NCBI GenBank assembly: GCA_910587085.1
Contig: CAJUMC010000021.1
Span: forward strand, 1-49,571
Direction of reading: 5' to 3'
Length of the DNA stretch: 49,571 nt
Source: an uncultured Lachnospiraceae bacterium
GTDB taxonomy: Bacteria > Bacillota > Clostridia > Lachnospirales > Lachnospiraceae
Shown here: one piece after another, positions 16,611-24,733 of the stretch
How positions within the stretch are numbered: the stretch's first letter is position 1
Layout: each line of letters begins with the position of its first letter
Made by a program: the position numbers and the translations under genes
The notes under the pieces: model-generated
What the model was told of the DNA's origin: nothing
Databases searched by the model: none
The model's input: the letters and a program-made list of their open reading frames with translations, nothing else

Positions 16611-17745
16611 CCAAAGTCTCCCGTTTTAGTAAAATCAATTTTAACAGCTCCTGCAAATTTTCTTCGCTGTTCAAAGCATAAGCCTTTCCGGCATCATAAT
16701 TTTCGATAAAATGCTGCGCATACTCCTTTAATGTCTTTTTCCGCTTATTTATAATTAAAATAATATATGGTGACTTCCCATATACCCATTTAATGTACAA
16801 CGCACTTGAGGAATTTCCCGTAATAACAACCTTATCGTCAATCTGTATATTCATCAGAATTCTTTCAATTGGCTCGGCCCGACAGTCAACATGAACTTTC
16901 GGGTGGTTTCGTCTGTCTAATACAGTATTTTGATATTGCATGATCGGATGTGCCTTCACTACAACTTTCGCATCCTCTTTTACTGAAAAAATCATATCAA
17001 GCACTCGCTCCACATCCTGCAGAGGCTGACTGTCTTTTCTTTTTGGTGCTTCTGCGATATAAATTATATCGCTCTGTACGTACTCAATCTCCCCATCACT
17101 AAAATGCTTCAAATCTTGATCAACGATTTCAATCCGGTTATTTTCCAGCGGTATCTGCCTCTTTTCCAGATAATCCACATTGCTCAATTCCGGCTTGTAG
17201 AGATAAATTCCATCCACATACTTCCGATATGTGAAGGAAGTCATCCCATAATATAAGACGGTACGAAGCCTTGCTTTAACACTCCGATTCGGTACTGCCT
17301 GAAAAAGCCAGTTCGGCGGCCCGTTATATGCAGAAAGCCCTTCCTCATAAAGCGTAATTCTGATGTCCGTCTGACACTTTCTCAAATACCGGATAACAAG
17401 CAGGCTCTCGCTCCAAAACGCGCTTGTCAGAAAATGTGTATATTCCTTCTTTCCGATCAGGCGGTCGAGCTGCCGGCTGAAATAATCACGATATTTTCGG
17501 CCTAAAAAGACAGCCTCCAGTTTTTCCGAAAATCTTTTACGGCACCGTTCCAGATAAAATTCCGGCATTTCCAATATATATATATGATCAAAGATATCCG
17601 ACATTTTGACTGCGGCAATCAAATCATCCGAAACTCTGCTCAGTTTGTAAATCAGTAAATCAACCTTTTGATCCGGATAAATCCCGGTCCTTATACGAAC
17701 CAGATTATCAATCTGCGTATCTGTCCAGGCATAGCATAATATCAT
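16546..17745 (-). CDS. Sialyltransferase/polysialyltransferase-like GT-B glycosyltransferase (2)
   Basis: 399 residues with the three sialyltransferase motifs in order: EEG at about 134-136 (LYEEGLSAYN), the HP motif KAHP at about 264-267, and the Ser-Ser motif TGNSSSALY at about 309-317. The EEG lies at exactly the same residue position as in the protein at 14642-15868, supporting common ancestry. Such enzymes transfer sialic acid from CMP-sialate to a glycan; polysialyltransferases extend it. There is no signal peptide, so it acts on the cytoplasmic face before ABC export. It starts 8 nt after the transketolase subunit, and its last 65 nt overlap the SDR start, where the tail becomes basic and low in structure. 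Confidence 0.75.
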   Translation of the reverse strand: MILCYAWTDTQIDNLVRIRTGIYPDQKVDLLIYKLSRVSDDLIAAVKMSDIFDHIYILEMPEFYLERCRKRFSEKLEAVFLGRKYRDYFSRQLDRLIGKKEYTHFLTSAFWSESLLVIRYLRKCQTDIRITLYEEGLSAYNGPPNWLFQAVPNRSVKARLRTVLYYGMTSFTYRKYVDGIYLYKPELSNVDYLEKRQIPLENNRIEIVDQDLKHFSDGEIEYVQSDIIYIAEAPKRKDSQPLQDVERVLDMIFSVKEDAKVVVKAHPIMQYQNTVLDRRNHPKVHVDCRAEPIERILMNIQIDDKVVITGNSSSALYIKWVYGKSPYIILIINKRKKTLKEYAQHFIENYDAGKAYALNSEENLQELLKLILLKRETLDECDYNRKQNRDRAGNRGEIR

Positions 17746-17753
17746 CCTCCATC

Positions 17754-18722
17754 CTACTTTCGCTCCAAAATGCTTTTCACAATTCCGTCTGCATCAAGCC
17801 CGTTCTGCTCCAGCAGATATTCATAGCTTCCTAGCTTTGCGTAACTGTCTTTAAATCCAAGCCGGACAAGCTTCACTGCAGTCCCCAGCTCTGCAAGCGA
17901 CTCCGCTACGGCTCCTCCCAATCCCCCAATCACAGAATGCTCCTCCAGCGTATAAATAACAGAGTGATTTTTTGTCAGCTTCTCAACCAGCTCTGTATCC
18001 AGCGGCTTGATCGTATGCATGTTTACCACGGTCGGATGGAATCCCTGCTCCTTCAGTAGCTGACAGGCTTTTAATGCTTCGCCCACCAGGGTTCCCGAAG
18101 CGATAACCGCAATATCTTTCCCCTCGTTCAGAACGATCCCTTTCCCGATTTCGAACCGGTAATCTTCTTTATACACGCTCGGACAATTCAAACTACCGGT
18201 CAGACGAACATAAACTGGTTGCTTTGTTCTGCTGACCGCTTCCATCACCTTTATGGTCTCCAGCGCGTCTGCCGGAGCAATTACCTGCATATTCGGAATC
18301 ACTCTCATCAGAGCAATATCTTCTATAGAATGATGGCAGTTTCCGGAAGTCCCCATGGATACTCCCGCCGCTGAACCGACAAGTTTCACATTGAAGCGCA
18401 TCACTCCGAGATTATTGCGTATCTGTTCAAAGCTGCGCATGGTAAGAAAAGTTGCGTAGGTTGTAGCAAAAACGCAATTTCCCTCCTTTGCCAGCCCAGC
18501 TGCTATCCCGATCATATTCTGCTCCGCAATCCCCACATCGATAAAGCGATCCGGATAGGTTTCCCGGAAACGTTCCAGCCCCGACAGAAGGCTCAAATCT
18601 GCCGTGAGCACCATTACATTTTCCTGCGAGCCGGCAATCTCAGGAAGCGCCATAGTGAAAGCGGTCCCTCTCTGCCCGAGCATGGACCATGTTCTTATAT
18701 TTCTGGGCGTAATTTCAATCAT
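17754..18722 (-). CDS. Transketolase, C-terminal (pyrimidine-binding plus C) subunit
   Basis: 322 residues corresponding to the second half of transketolase: VMVLTADLSLLSGLERFRE, then DVGIAEQNMIGIAAGLA, the Glu of which activates thiamine diphosphate, and a C-terminal domain ending with the EEHSVIGGLGGAVAESL region. Works with the N-terminal subunit encoded just upstream (4-nt ATGA overlap) to move a two-carbon ketol unit from a ketose to an aldehyde. Split transketolases exist in archaea and anaerobes, but its place between LuxC-like reductase and sialyltransferase-like genes is unusual and suggests a dedicated acceptor. Confidence 0.92.
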   Translation of the reverse strand: MIEITPRNIRTWSMLGQRGTAFTMALPEIAGSQENVMVLTADLSLLSGLERFRETYPDRFIDVGIAEQNMIGIAAGLAKEGNCVFATTYATFLTMRSFEQIRNNLGVMRFNVKLVGSAAGVSMGTSGNCHHSIEDIALMRVIPNMQVIAPADALETIKVMEAVSRTKQPVYVRLTGSLNCPSVYKEDYRFEIGKGIVLNEGKDIAVIASGTLVGEALKACQLLKEQGFHPTVVNMHTIKPLDTELVEKLTKNHSVIYTLEEHSVIGGLGGAVAESLAELGTAVKLVRLGFKDSYAKLGSYEYLLEQNGLDADGIVKSILERK

Positions 18723-19561
18723 TGCTGCTCACCTCTTATTTCCTGCAGGGCCTGCTCATACTGCTTTTGCGAAAGAGCTGCATGATGCCATTCTCTTACA
18801 TTTTCCATAAAAGAAACTCCCTTCCCCTTTACGGTTTCCGCAATAACAACCTGCGGGCAGTTCTCCGAATTCTGCTGAAAGACTTTGAGGAGCGCTCCCA
18901 CATCATGTCCATCCATCACGTCTGTTTTGCAGCGAAATGCCTCAAATTTCTGCCGCAGACAGTCTGTATTCATAATTATTTCTGTAGGACCGTCATACTG
19001 CAGCCCGTTTTTATCCACTATAATTATCAAATTGTCCAGTTTAAAATGCGCCGCCGACATAACTGCTTCCCAGTTGGAGCCTTCATCCAGTTCGCCGTCC
19101 CCCAGCAGAATAAAAACTCTATTTGTACGTTTTTTTCGTTTCGCATCCAGAGCCATGCCGACCCCGACCGAAAGCGCCATTCCCAGGCTTCCGCCTGTGT
19201 ATTCCATTCCGTGCTCCAGATTCAGCACCGGATGCCCGCCAAACAGGGTATCGTTATCCTGAAAGGTATCCAATTCCTGATCCGATATATATCCTATTTC
19301 ATGAAGTGCGGTATACTGTGCTAATACACTGTGCGCTTTGCTGGAAATAAAACGATCCCTTCCGGCATCCTCTGGTGTATCCGAATCCAGGTTCATCACA
19401 TTTCCATAAAGAACTGCCATAATCTCCATACAGGAAAATGCCGGGCCTAAATGGGCCCCCTTCTTTCCTGATTTCCACGCCATATCCAGAGCGGTCAGAC
19501 GCATTCTTTTTGCCATTTCTTTTATTTCCGTTTCAGATAATTGATATCGCATAACCCTCAC
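18719..19561 (-). CDS. Transketolase, N-terminal (thiamine diphosphate-binding) subunit
   Basis: 280 residues with the diphosphate-binding motif GDGELDEGSNWEAVMSAAHF and LIIIVDKNGLQYDG, the Mg-ThDP signature. Also GAHLGPAFSCMEIMAVLY at the start and FGGHPVLNLEHGMEYTGGSLG, which carry substrate-phosphate and cofactor contacts in the family. The GTG start at 19561 overlaps the LuxC stop as GTGA; an ATG three codons in (19552) is also possible. Forms a heteromeric transketolase with the next gene. Translational coupling to LuxC suggests that the aldehyde from LuxC could be its acceptor. Confidence 0.92.
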   Translation of the reverse strand: MRVMRYQLSETEIKEMAKRMRLTALDMAWKSGKKGAHLGPAFSCMEIMAVLYGNVMNLDSDTPEDAGRDRFISSKAHSVLAQYTALHEIGYISDQELDTFQDNDTLFGGHPVLNLEHGMEYTGGSLGMALSVGVGMALDAKRKKRTNRVFILLGDGELDEGSNWEAVMSAAHFKLDNLIIIVDKNGLQYDGPTEIIMNTDCLRQKFEAFRCKTDVMDGHDVGALLKVFQQNSENCPQVVIAETVKGKGVSFMENVREWHHAALSQKQYEQALQEIRGEQQ

Positions 19562-20733
19562 CTGACCTCCACAATCCTCGACAGCATCCCGATCACATCA
19601 TACCCGTCCCAGACCGCGTCGATATCCAGCGCCTTCCCGACCGGCACGATCCGGTCGATGCCGCGCACCTGCTCCCGCAGCACAAAATCCCGCAGTTCCT
19701 CCGGGTCGATTCCGAAGTACGTCGCTGTCTGAAACTTTTCTGTAAGCACCGGGAGCAGCTCCCGGTAATCCTTCAGGTTGTATTCGTAAAAATATCCGCA
19801 GGTTCCGCGCAGCCCGGTGATGTCCCCGGGCAGCGCCTTTAATTCCGCGCGGTACGCCAGATTTTCGATGCGGCTGCCCCGTGCAAGCTGCGGCAGATCT
19901 GCCGCGTCCTGACACAGCTTTGTGTATTTATCCACGCAGGAGGCCGCCTGCAGTCCGTACTTGGGTTTTGCATAAGCAAATACCGCCTGCCAGAAGCGCT
20001 CTTTTGCCGCTTCGGAAGCATTTCGCCAGAAAATAATCTGCGGCGACGAGCAGGCGTTCTGATCCATCAGGTAAGTGTCGTTGTAAAACGCCTCCGCCAG
20101 CTTTTTCAGCTTCCCTTCCTCCGCCGCCTCGACGGACGCTCCGTCCAGCACGCAGAAGGAATAGCGATCCGCAAATACAAGGTCAATGCAGCGCGGTTTC
20201 ACCGCACAGCCGCGTATGGCTGCTACCGTGGCGTCCCCGCCCCAGATCACCCGGGCGTCCGCCGTCCGGCTAAGCTGCTCCGTAACCGCGTTGTCGGCGG
20301 CGTACCGCACCATTGCCGTGCGCTCCCGGATCGCCGGATACTCCTCCAGCACCTTGTTTATCCCGCGGCAGACAAGCGCGACCTGCGGGAAATCCCGGGA
20401 AGGAATCCGCACAAGATTTGCGTTTCCTGCCAGAAGGGAAAACAGGAAGGAAAACGCAAAATTAATCGGCACATTGGACGGCGCAATGTGGAATACCAGT
20501 CCCCGCCCGAGGCGCTTCTCCCCTCTTGCCTCCCATTTATTCCGGCGGTCCAGCAGATTCGCCTTCCGGCACCAGAACGCAAAGGACATAACATCCGGAT
20601 AGTTTCTCGCCTCCGCATTTCCCATCAGAGCGGCGGACAGGGCAGCCGCGAAACCGCAGGCCTCCTCTGAAAAAGGCACAAGCGGGCGGTTTGAAATATT
20701 TTCGTTTCCGACGCAGTAATTAATGTCGTTCAT
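19558..20733 (-). CDS. LuxC-like acyl-CoA/acyl-enzyme reductase
   Basis: 391 residues of the aldehyde-dehydrogenase superfamily, LuxC branch. Seen: GRGLVFHIAPSNVPINFAFS (about 77-96), AGNANLVRIPSRD, VIWGGDATV, and the nucleophile Cys about 228 in MDQNACSSPQ. LuxC takes an activated acyl group, from LuxE or CoA, and reduces it with NADPH to a free aldehyde. It is shorter than luminous-bacteria LuxC (about 480). Its ATG overlaps the LuxE-like gene by 14 nt and its stop overlaps the transketolase by 4 nt. No luciferase genes are present, so the aldehyde must serve another purpose. Confidence 0.9.
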   Translation of the reverse strand: MNDINYCVGNENISNRPLVPFSEEACGFAAALSAALMGNAEARNYPDVMSFAFWCRKANLLDRRNKWEARGEKRLGRGLVFHIAPSNVPINFAFSFLFSLLAGNANLVRIPSRDFPQVALVCRGINKVLEEYPAIRERTAMVRYAADNAVTEQLSRTADARVIWGGDATVAAIRGCAVKPRCIDLVFADRYSFCVLDGASVEAAEEGKLKKLAEAFYNDTYLMDQNACSSPQIIFWRNASEAAKERFWQAVFAYAKPKYGLQAASCVDKYTKLCQDAADLPQLARGSRIENLAYRAELKALPGDITGLRGTCGYFYEYNLKDYRELLPVLTEKFQTATYFGIDPEELRDFVLREQVRGIDRIVPVGKALDIDAVWDGYDVIGMLSRIVEVR

Positions 20734-21802
20734 AGGTATCGCTGCACCCCCTTATCTCCGCTCCCCGGATTCTCCCGTGGATTTTAAAATATTTTCCCTT
20801 CCGGCCGCACGGGCAGTCATCCTCCCCGAGAATTTCGCCCTCGTCCTCGGTCAGCAGGACATGCCCCGGATAGCTGGTCGGAAGAAGGGAAATCAGCTCA
20901 ATCAGTCCCCGCTCTCCCGCTCCGGACGTCGAAAAATCCGCCGGCCTGCGGATTATGACATCCGAGTAATTGGAGCAGTGCATATGCCCGTGTTCGCATT
21001 CGACGAATACCGAGCCGAGCTGTTCCGCCATGCCGTAATAATTGTAAACCGCGACGTTCCCGAGTACCTCGCGGACGGCTTCGTTGTACCTGCGGCTGTC
21101 CACAGCCTGATCCTTCAGCTTTTTCCAGCCGCCGATATGAAACAGTCTGCCCTCCCCGATGGAAAGGCTGACGCCTGCCTCCCGCAGCGCGCAGACGACA
21201 TACTGCCAGATCATGTAGGTATAGCCGAACAGCAGAATGCTCTCGCCTTCATGCTTCTGAAGAAATTCCCGGACAGCCGGAAGATCAAGCTCCATATTCT
21301 CGTTCAGCGCGTAGGCCGTATCCCGCCCGAAGGTAGAAAAACCTACAATCCCCGCCCCCCGCGCCGAGAACATGCTGCGGTCGCGCAGCGCAAGCCTGGT
21401 ATCCAGAATCAGCAGCGGCAGGCGTTTTCTGCCGATGTAGGAGGAAATAATCTCCGTGAGAACCCGGGTCTGGTTTTTCACGTTGACCTTATCCAGAAAT
21501 ATTCTGGAGACCTTCTGCCCCGACGTACCGGATGAGGTCATGGTTTTCACAATCTCCCCGCGCGGCACGCTAAGCAGCTCATATTCCTTGAACAGACGCA
21601 CCGGAAGCATCGGCTGTTCCTCCGGTTCATAATCGGCCTGCGCGTCAAAGCCCAGCGCATCCAGGATTTTGCGGTACTCCGGGCAGGCAGCGTAATGCCG
21701 TCTGGTCAGCCTGCTTAAGGCTTCCCGATACAACGCCCGCTTTTCCTCTTTTTCCAGGCTGTAGGGCGGCGCCTGCAATAATCTGTCCAGTATTTCTTCC
21801 AT
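20720..21802 (-). CDS. LuxE-like acyl-protein synthetase (adenylating ligase)
   Basis: 360 residues, close to LuxE length. The AMP-binding motif MTSSGTSGQKVSRIFLD is near 88-104, and the region IGGWKKLKDQAVD plus YNYYGMAEQLGSVFVECEHG matches LuxE/PaaK-type ligases. The C-terminal LTEDEGEILGEDDCPCGRKG also contains a Cys pair. It activates a carboxylic acid as acyl-AMP and passes it to a thiol. Its neighbour LuxC is the expected partner, as in the fatty acid reductase complex. The nearby ACPs could serve as carriers instead. A GGGAGG site precedes ATG 21802. Confidence 0.9.
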   Translation of the reverse strand: MEEILDRLLQAPPYSLEKEEKRALYREALSRLTRRHYAACPEYRKILDALGFDAQADYEPEEQPMLPVRLFKEYELLSVPRGEIVKTMTSSGTSGQKVSRIFLDKVNVKNQTRVLTEIISSYIGRKRLPLLILDTRLALRDRSMFSARGAGIVGFSTFGRDTAYALNENMELDLPAVREFLQKHEGESILLFGYTYMIWQYVVCALREAGVSLSIGEGRLFHIGGWKKLKDQAVDSRRYNEAVREVLGNVAVYNYYGMAEQLGSVFVECEHGHMHCSNYSDVIIRRPADFSTSGAGERGLIELISLLPTSYPGHVLLTEDEGEILGEDDCPCGRKGKYFKIHGRIRGAEIRGCSDTYERH

Positions 21803-21947
21803 TGTCTTCCTCCCTCTCCGCCGCTGCCGGCCTGCTGTTGCTGATCTTTCTGTTCTGCGCCCGTTCCCCGGTTTCCTGCATTTTTCCTGTTTTCTGCCGC
21901 TCTGCTCCGATGCATCCGCATCCGTTTTCTGCCCGCAGAGCTTATTT

Positions 21948-22619
21948 CTATAAGCAGTTCTTTTTTACATATATATCCCGCGGATTGGAAAAGCTTCCTC
22001 CAAAATATGCATACAAATTCATCACCGCAGGGTTTCCGGAGGAAATATAGCCCGTGATTTTCTGCAGCCCCTTTTCCTGTCCTGCCTGCATCGCAGCCGC
22101 ATAAATCGACACGGCTGCGCCCGACGCCCGGTAGCGCTCATCGACGGCCGCCAGATGAATGGCGGCGCTGCCCTCCTTAGGATTTTCCTTCAGAGCAAGA
22201 AACCCGATCAGCTTTCCCTTATAATTGCAGACGTAAAATTCTGGTATTTCCGCGATCCAGCCGTCAAGGATCGCCGCAGCCAGCTCGTTGTTATACTCCG
22301 CCTCCACATGAAACCGCCGGTCTCTGACAAAGCTATTGACGGCCAGCTGCCGTATCTCGTCCCGGCGCGCCCTTTCCGGCTCCGGTCTGATGCGGACTGC
22401 TTTCCCGAAATCCATGCGGGGATTTCGAAGGCCGACGGTCACATCCAGCATCCGGTCAACGAACTGATAACCCATCTCCTGCATTTGAAGCATGCTGCCT
22501 GCATCCGGCGGGAGACTGACGCGGACATGTGTCGCCCCTGAGGTATCCCATTCCTCCGGCCTGTCCGCTTCAATATTCAACAGCGAAACCGTACCGTACT
22601 GCTGTAGTATGCTTTTCAT
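21948..22619 (-). CDS. GNAT N-acetyltransferase (RffC/WecD-like)
   Basis: 223 residues. The C-terminal half holds the GNAT acyl-CoA site, with FYVCNYKGKLIGFLAL followed by AAIHLAAVDERYRASGAAV and a final NLYAYFGGSF. An N-terminal half of about 90 residues (ending VRIRPEP) resembles the extra domain of dTDP-fucosamine acetyltransferases. It would N-acylate an amino sugar or a related amine. It lies between LuxE and the AMP ligase, separated by gaps of 145 and 122 nt that carry no genes. The donor could be acetyl-CoA or an acyl group produced by this locus. Confidence 0.8.
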   Translation of the reverse strand: MKSILQQYGTVSLLNIEADRPEEWDTSGATHVRVSLPPDAGSMLQMQEMGYQFVDRMLDVTVGLRNPRMDFGKAVRIRPEPERARRDEIRQLAVNSFVRDRRFHVEAEYNNELAAAILDGWIAEIPEFYVCNYKGKLIGFLALKENPKEGSAAIHLAAVDERYRASGAAVSIYAAAMQAGQEKGLQKITGYISSGNPAVMNLYAYFGGSFSNPRDIYVKKNCL

Positions 22620-22664
22620 GGTTAAACACCCCTTTCCCGGGCAGACTTCTGTCCATATTTTTTT

Positions 22665-22710
22665 CCGGCAGGCTGATGGTTCCTGCCTTGGCCGGCTGAT
22701 ATTTCCTGCC
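22665..22710 (-). repeat. 23-bp tandem duplication upstream of the GNAT gene
   Basis: Two adjacent 23-bp copies (22665-22687 and 22688-22710) that both contain GGCTGAT followed by TTCCTGCC. They lie in the gap between the AMP ligase stop and the GNAT ribosome site. Confidence 0.55.
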
Positions 22711-22741
22711 CCGGGCAGCTTCCCGGACCGGCTCTCGAACT

Positions 22742-24154
22742 CTACTCGATTTCCAGTGCCGAATACAGCACCTTTCCGGAATCGTTTCTCGGAATTTCGT
22801 CAATCCGGCGGATCACAAAGCCGCCCCGGCTGATCCCGGTATGCTGCGTGAGAAATTCTGCGGCTGCGCCCTCCTTTTCCGGGTCGGTCAGGAATACGAC
22901 CATGCGGTCATCCCGGCCTGCGCATACATTCTCAATGCCCTCTTTTTTGAGAAGCCCCTCCACCTCATCCAGATTTACCCGGTTTCCGAACAGCTTCAGG
23001 AAACGTTTTTTCCGTCCGACCACATAATAAAAGCCGTCCTCGTCCCTCTTTGCCATATCGCCGGTGTGCAGCTCGCCCTGGTTTTCGTCCGGCTTCGCCA
23101 GATCCATGCGGCTCTCCGCGTAACCCGGCGTCACGTTGCCGCCGCGGTAGACAAGTTCGCCCACCTCGCCGGCTTTCCGAATTTCTGCTCCGTCCGCGTT
23201 GATCAGCGCAAAACGCCCGCCAGGAATGGCAATTCCGATACTTCCGGCCTTCCGCGCCGCATCCTTCCACGGCAGCCAGGACATCCGGGCGGTTGCCTCC
23301 GTCTGTCCGTACATAACGATCAGCCGTATGCCCTTTTCCCCGCAGATTGTGTTGAATTCCTCCGCAAGTTCTTTGGAAAGCTTGCCCCCTGCCTGTGTGA
23401 TATAGCGCAGGCTCGGCAGCTGCATCCGGCCAAACCGCAGCTTTTTCAGGATTTCATAAGTGTAAGGAACCCCGCCGAAGGTAGTTGCCCCCTGGTTCCG
23501 GAACAGGGTCCAGAAGGATTTCTCCAGCAATGTTGCATCCGTCAGAATCATCCGCGCTCCCATGCTGAGATGCGTGTTCAGAATGGAAAGCCCGTAGGTA
23601 TAATTCATCGGAAGAGTCGTGATGGCACGATCCTCCGGCACAATTCCCAGGTATTCAATAATGGCGTCGGTATTGCTCTGAATATTCTTCCATGTCTGAC
23701 GCACCAGCTTCGGGCTTCCCGTGCTCCCGGAAGTAGTAAGAAGCAGCGCCAGATCCGCCCCCAGCACATAATCCTCGGAAAGTCCTGTTTTTTTGAGCAC
23801 ATAGCCCTGATCCCGGTAAACGGCTTCCCCCGAAAATACTCCGTTTTCAGCCGGCGCCCAGAGATAGGCGGGATGATAGCGATCCATCAGATTTTCGAGC
23901 AGCCCCGCGTCGATATCTGCGCTCACCATAACCGGCACAATATTATTTCTCAGGCAGGCGGCATAGCCGATCACCGATTCCGCCGCATTTCTGCAGGCCA
24001 GAAAAATCAGGCATCTGCGCCCGATCTCCCGCGCTAGGAGATCCGCGCGCTTTGTTAATTCACCGTAGGTGACAATCTCCTCCTGCGCCGTGACAAGTGC
24101 TGTGCTCCCGCCGTATTCCTCCAGCCGCTTAAAAAAGAAATCCTTATGTTCCAT
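22742..24154 (-). CDS. AMP-dependent acyl-activating ligase
   Basis: 470 residues of the ANL superfamily. Motifs: LLLTTSGSTGSPKLVRQT (A3, about 138-155), IVMYGQTEATARMSW (A5), GELHTGDMAKRDEDGFYYVV (A7), GRKKRFLKLFGNRVNLDEVE (A8) and the C-terminal catalytic Lys in NDSGKVLYSAL. The start is ATG 24154 with GGAGG eight bases upstream. It adenylates an acid and transfers it to a thiol. The ACP gene immediately before it in the operon is the likely acceptor, giving a loaded starter chain. It is not an NRPS domain: no condensation or carrier domain is fused. Substrate unknown. Confidence 0.9.
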   Translation of the reverse strand: MEHKDFFFKRLEEYGGSTALVTAQEEIVTYGELTKRADLLAREIGRRCLIFLACRNAAESVIGYAACLRNNIVPVMVSADIDAGLLENLMDRYHPAYLWAPAENGVFSGEAVYRDQGYVLKKTGLSEDYVLGADLALLLTTSGSTGSPKLVRQTWKNIQSNTDAIIEYLGIVPEDRAITTLPMNYTYGLSILNTHLSMGARMILTDATLLEKSFWTLFRNQGATTFGGVPYTYEILKKLRFGRMQLPSLRYITQAGGKLSKELAEEFNTICGEKGIRLIVMYGQTEATARMSWLPWKDAARKAGSIGIAIPGGRFALINADGAEIRKAGEVGELVYRGGNVTPGYAESRMDLAKPDENQGELHTGDMAKRDEDGFYYVVGRKKRFLKLFGNRVNLDEVEGLLKKEGIENVCAGRDDRMVVFLTDPEKEGAAAEFLTQHTGISRGGFVIRRIDEIPRNDSGKVLYSALEIE

Positions 24155-24303
24155 CGGCTCCGCCTCCTTTCTTCGCTGAAATCCGGTTTTCCGAATCATT
24201 TGATTCTTGCTCCGTATACTCCGTGCCGGATACGATGTGATATGGTATCCGGTTTTACAGGTTCCGGCCCGGCTTCACGTCTTTGCTGCCGTCACCAGCC
24301 GTC

Positions 24304-24540
24304 TCAGATTTCCATCTCATATTTCGCGAGCATCTGTTTTCCGACCTTGTACGAATTCAGATCAATAATATCGTCGGTATCAAACATAATGTCGAAGGCC
24401 TCCTCCAGCGCGGCGATCAGCTGCATGTGCCCGACGCTGTCCCATGCCGCAATTCCCTGATATTCCAGCTCCTCGAGCGCGTCCTGTCCGATTCCGAAGG
24501 TGGTCGTAAATGCCTCATTGTATTTTTCCAGATTTGTCAT
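24304..24540 (-). CDS. Acyl carrier protein (first of two)
   Basis: 78 residues from ATG 24540 (GGGAG upstream). The phosphopantetheine site is AAWDSVGHMQ with Ser about 35; the helix that follows is acidic (LIAALEEAFDI). Similar in size and Ser position to the ACP at 10727-10945 but clearly different in sequence, so the two probably serve separate steps. It precedes the AMP ligase, which would charge it. About 190 nt on its 5' side is gene-free and Lys-codon-rich in one frame, but I do not call a gene there. Confidence 0.88.
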   Translation of the reverse strand: MTNLEKYNEAFTTTFGIGQDALEELEYQGIAAWDSVGHMQLIAALEEAFDIMFDTDDIIDLNSYKVGKQMLAKYEMEI

Positions 24541-24733
24541 AATATTTATCTCCCTCAATCTATATATTCCTGTTTTCTGATTTTCTTAAATTTATTTTCC
24601 CGCCCTGCTTTATCGTCTGGTTTACAGCCTGCTTTCCTGCAGCGGGGACGGTTTCCTTTTTGTTTATTTCTGCATCCGGCTTCTGCGCTATTGGAGCCGC
24701 CAGGATGCCGCTGTCGGCTTGTCTGATACAGCC

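Noticed and set aside
19558..21802. Bioluminescence (lux) operon
   Set aside because: Only luxC- and luxE-like genes are present; no luciferase subunits or flavin reductase, and the neighbours are glycan genes.
22841..24037. 398-codon plus-strand frame opposite the AMP ligase
   Set aside because: The minus strand encodes a complete ANL ligase with all core motifs; the plus frame has no start signal or motif.
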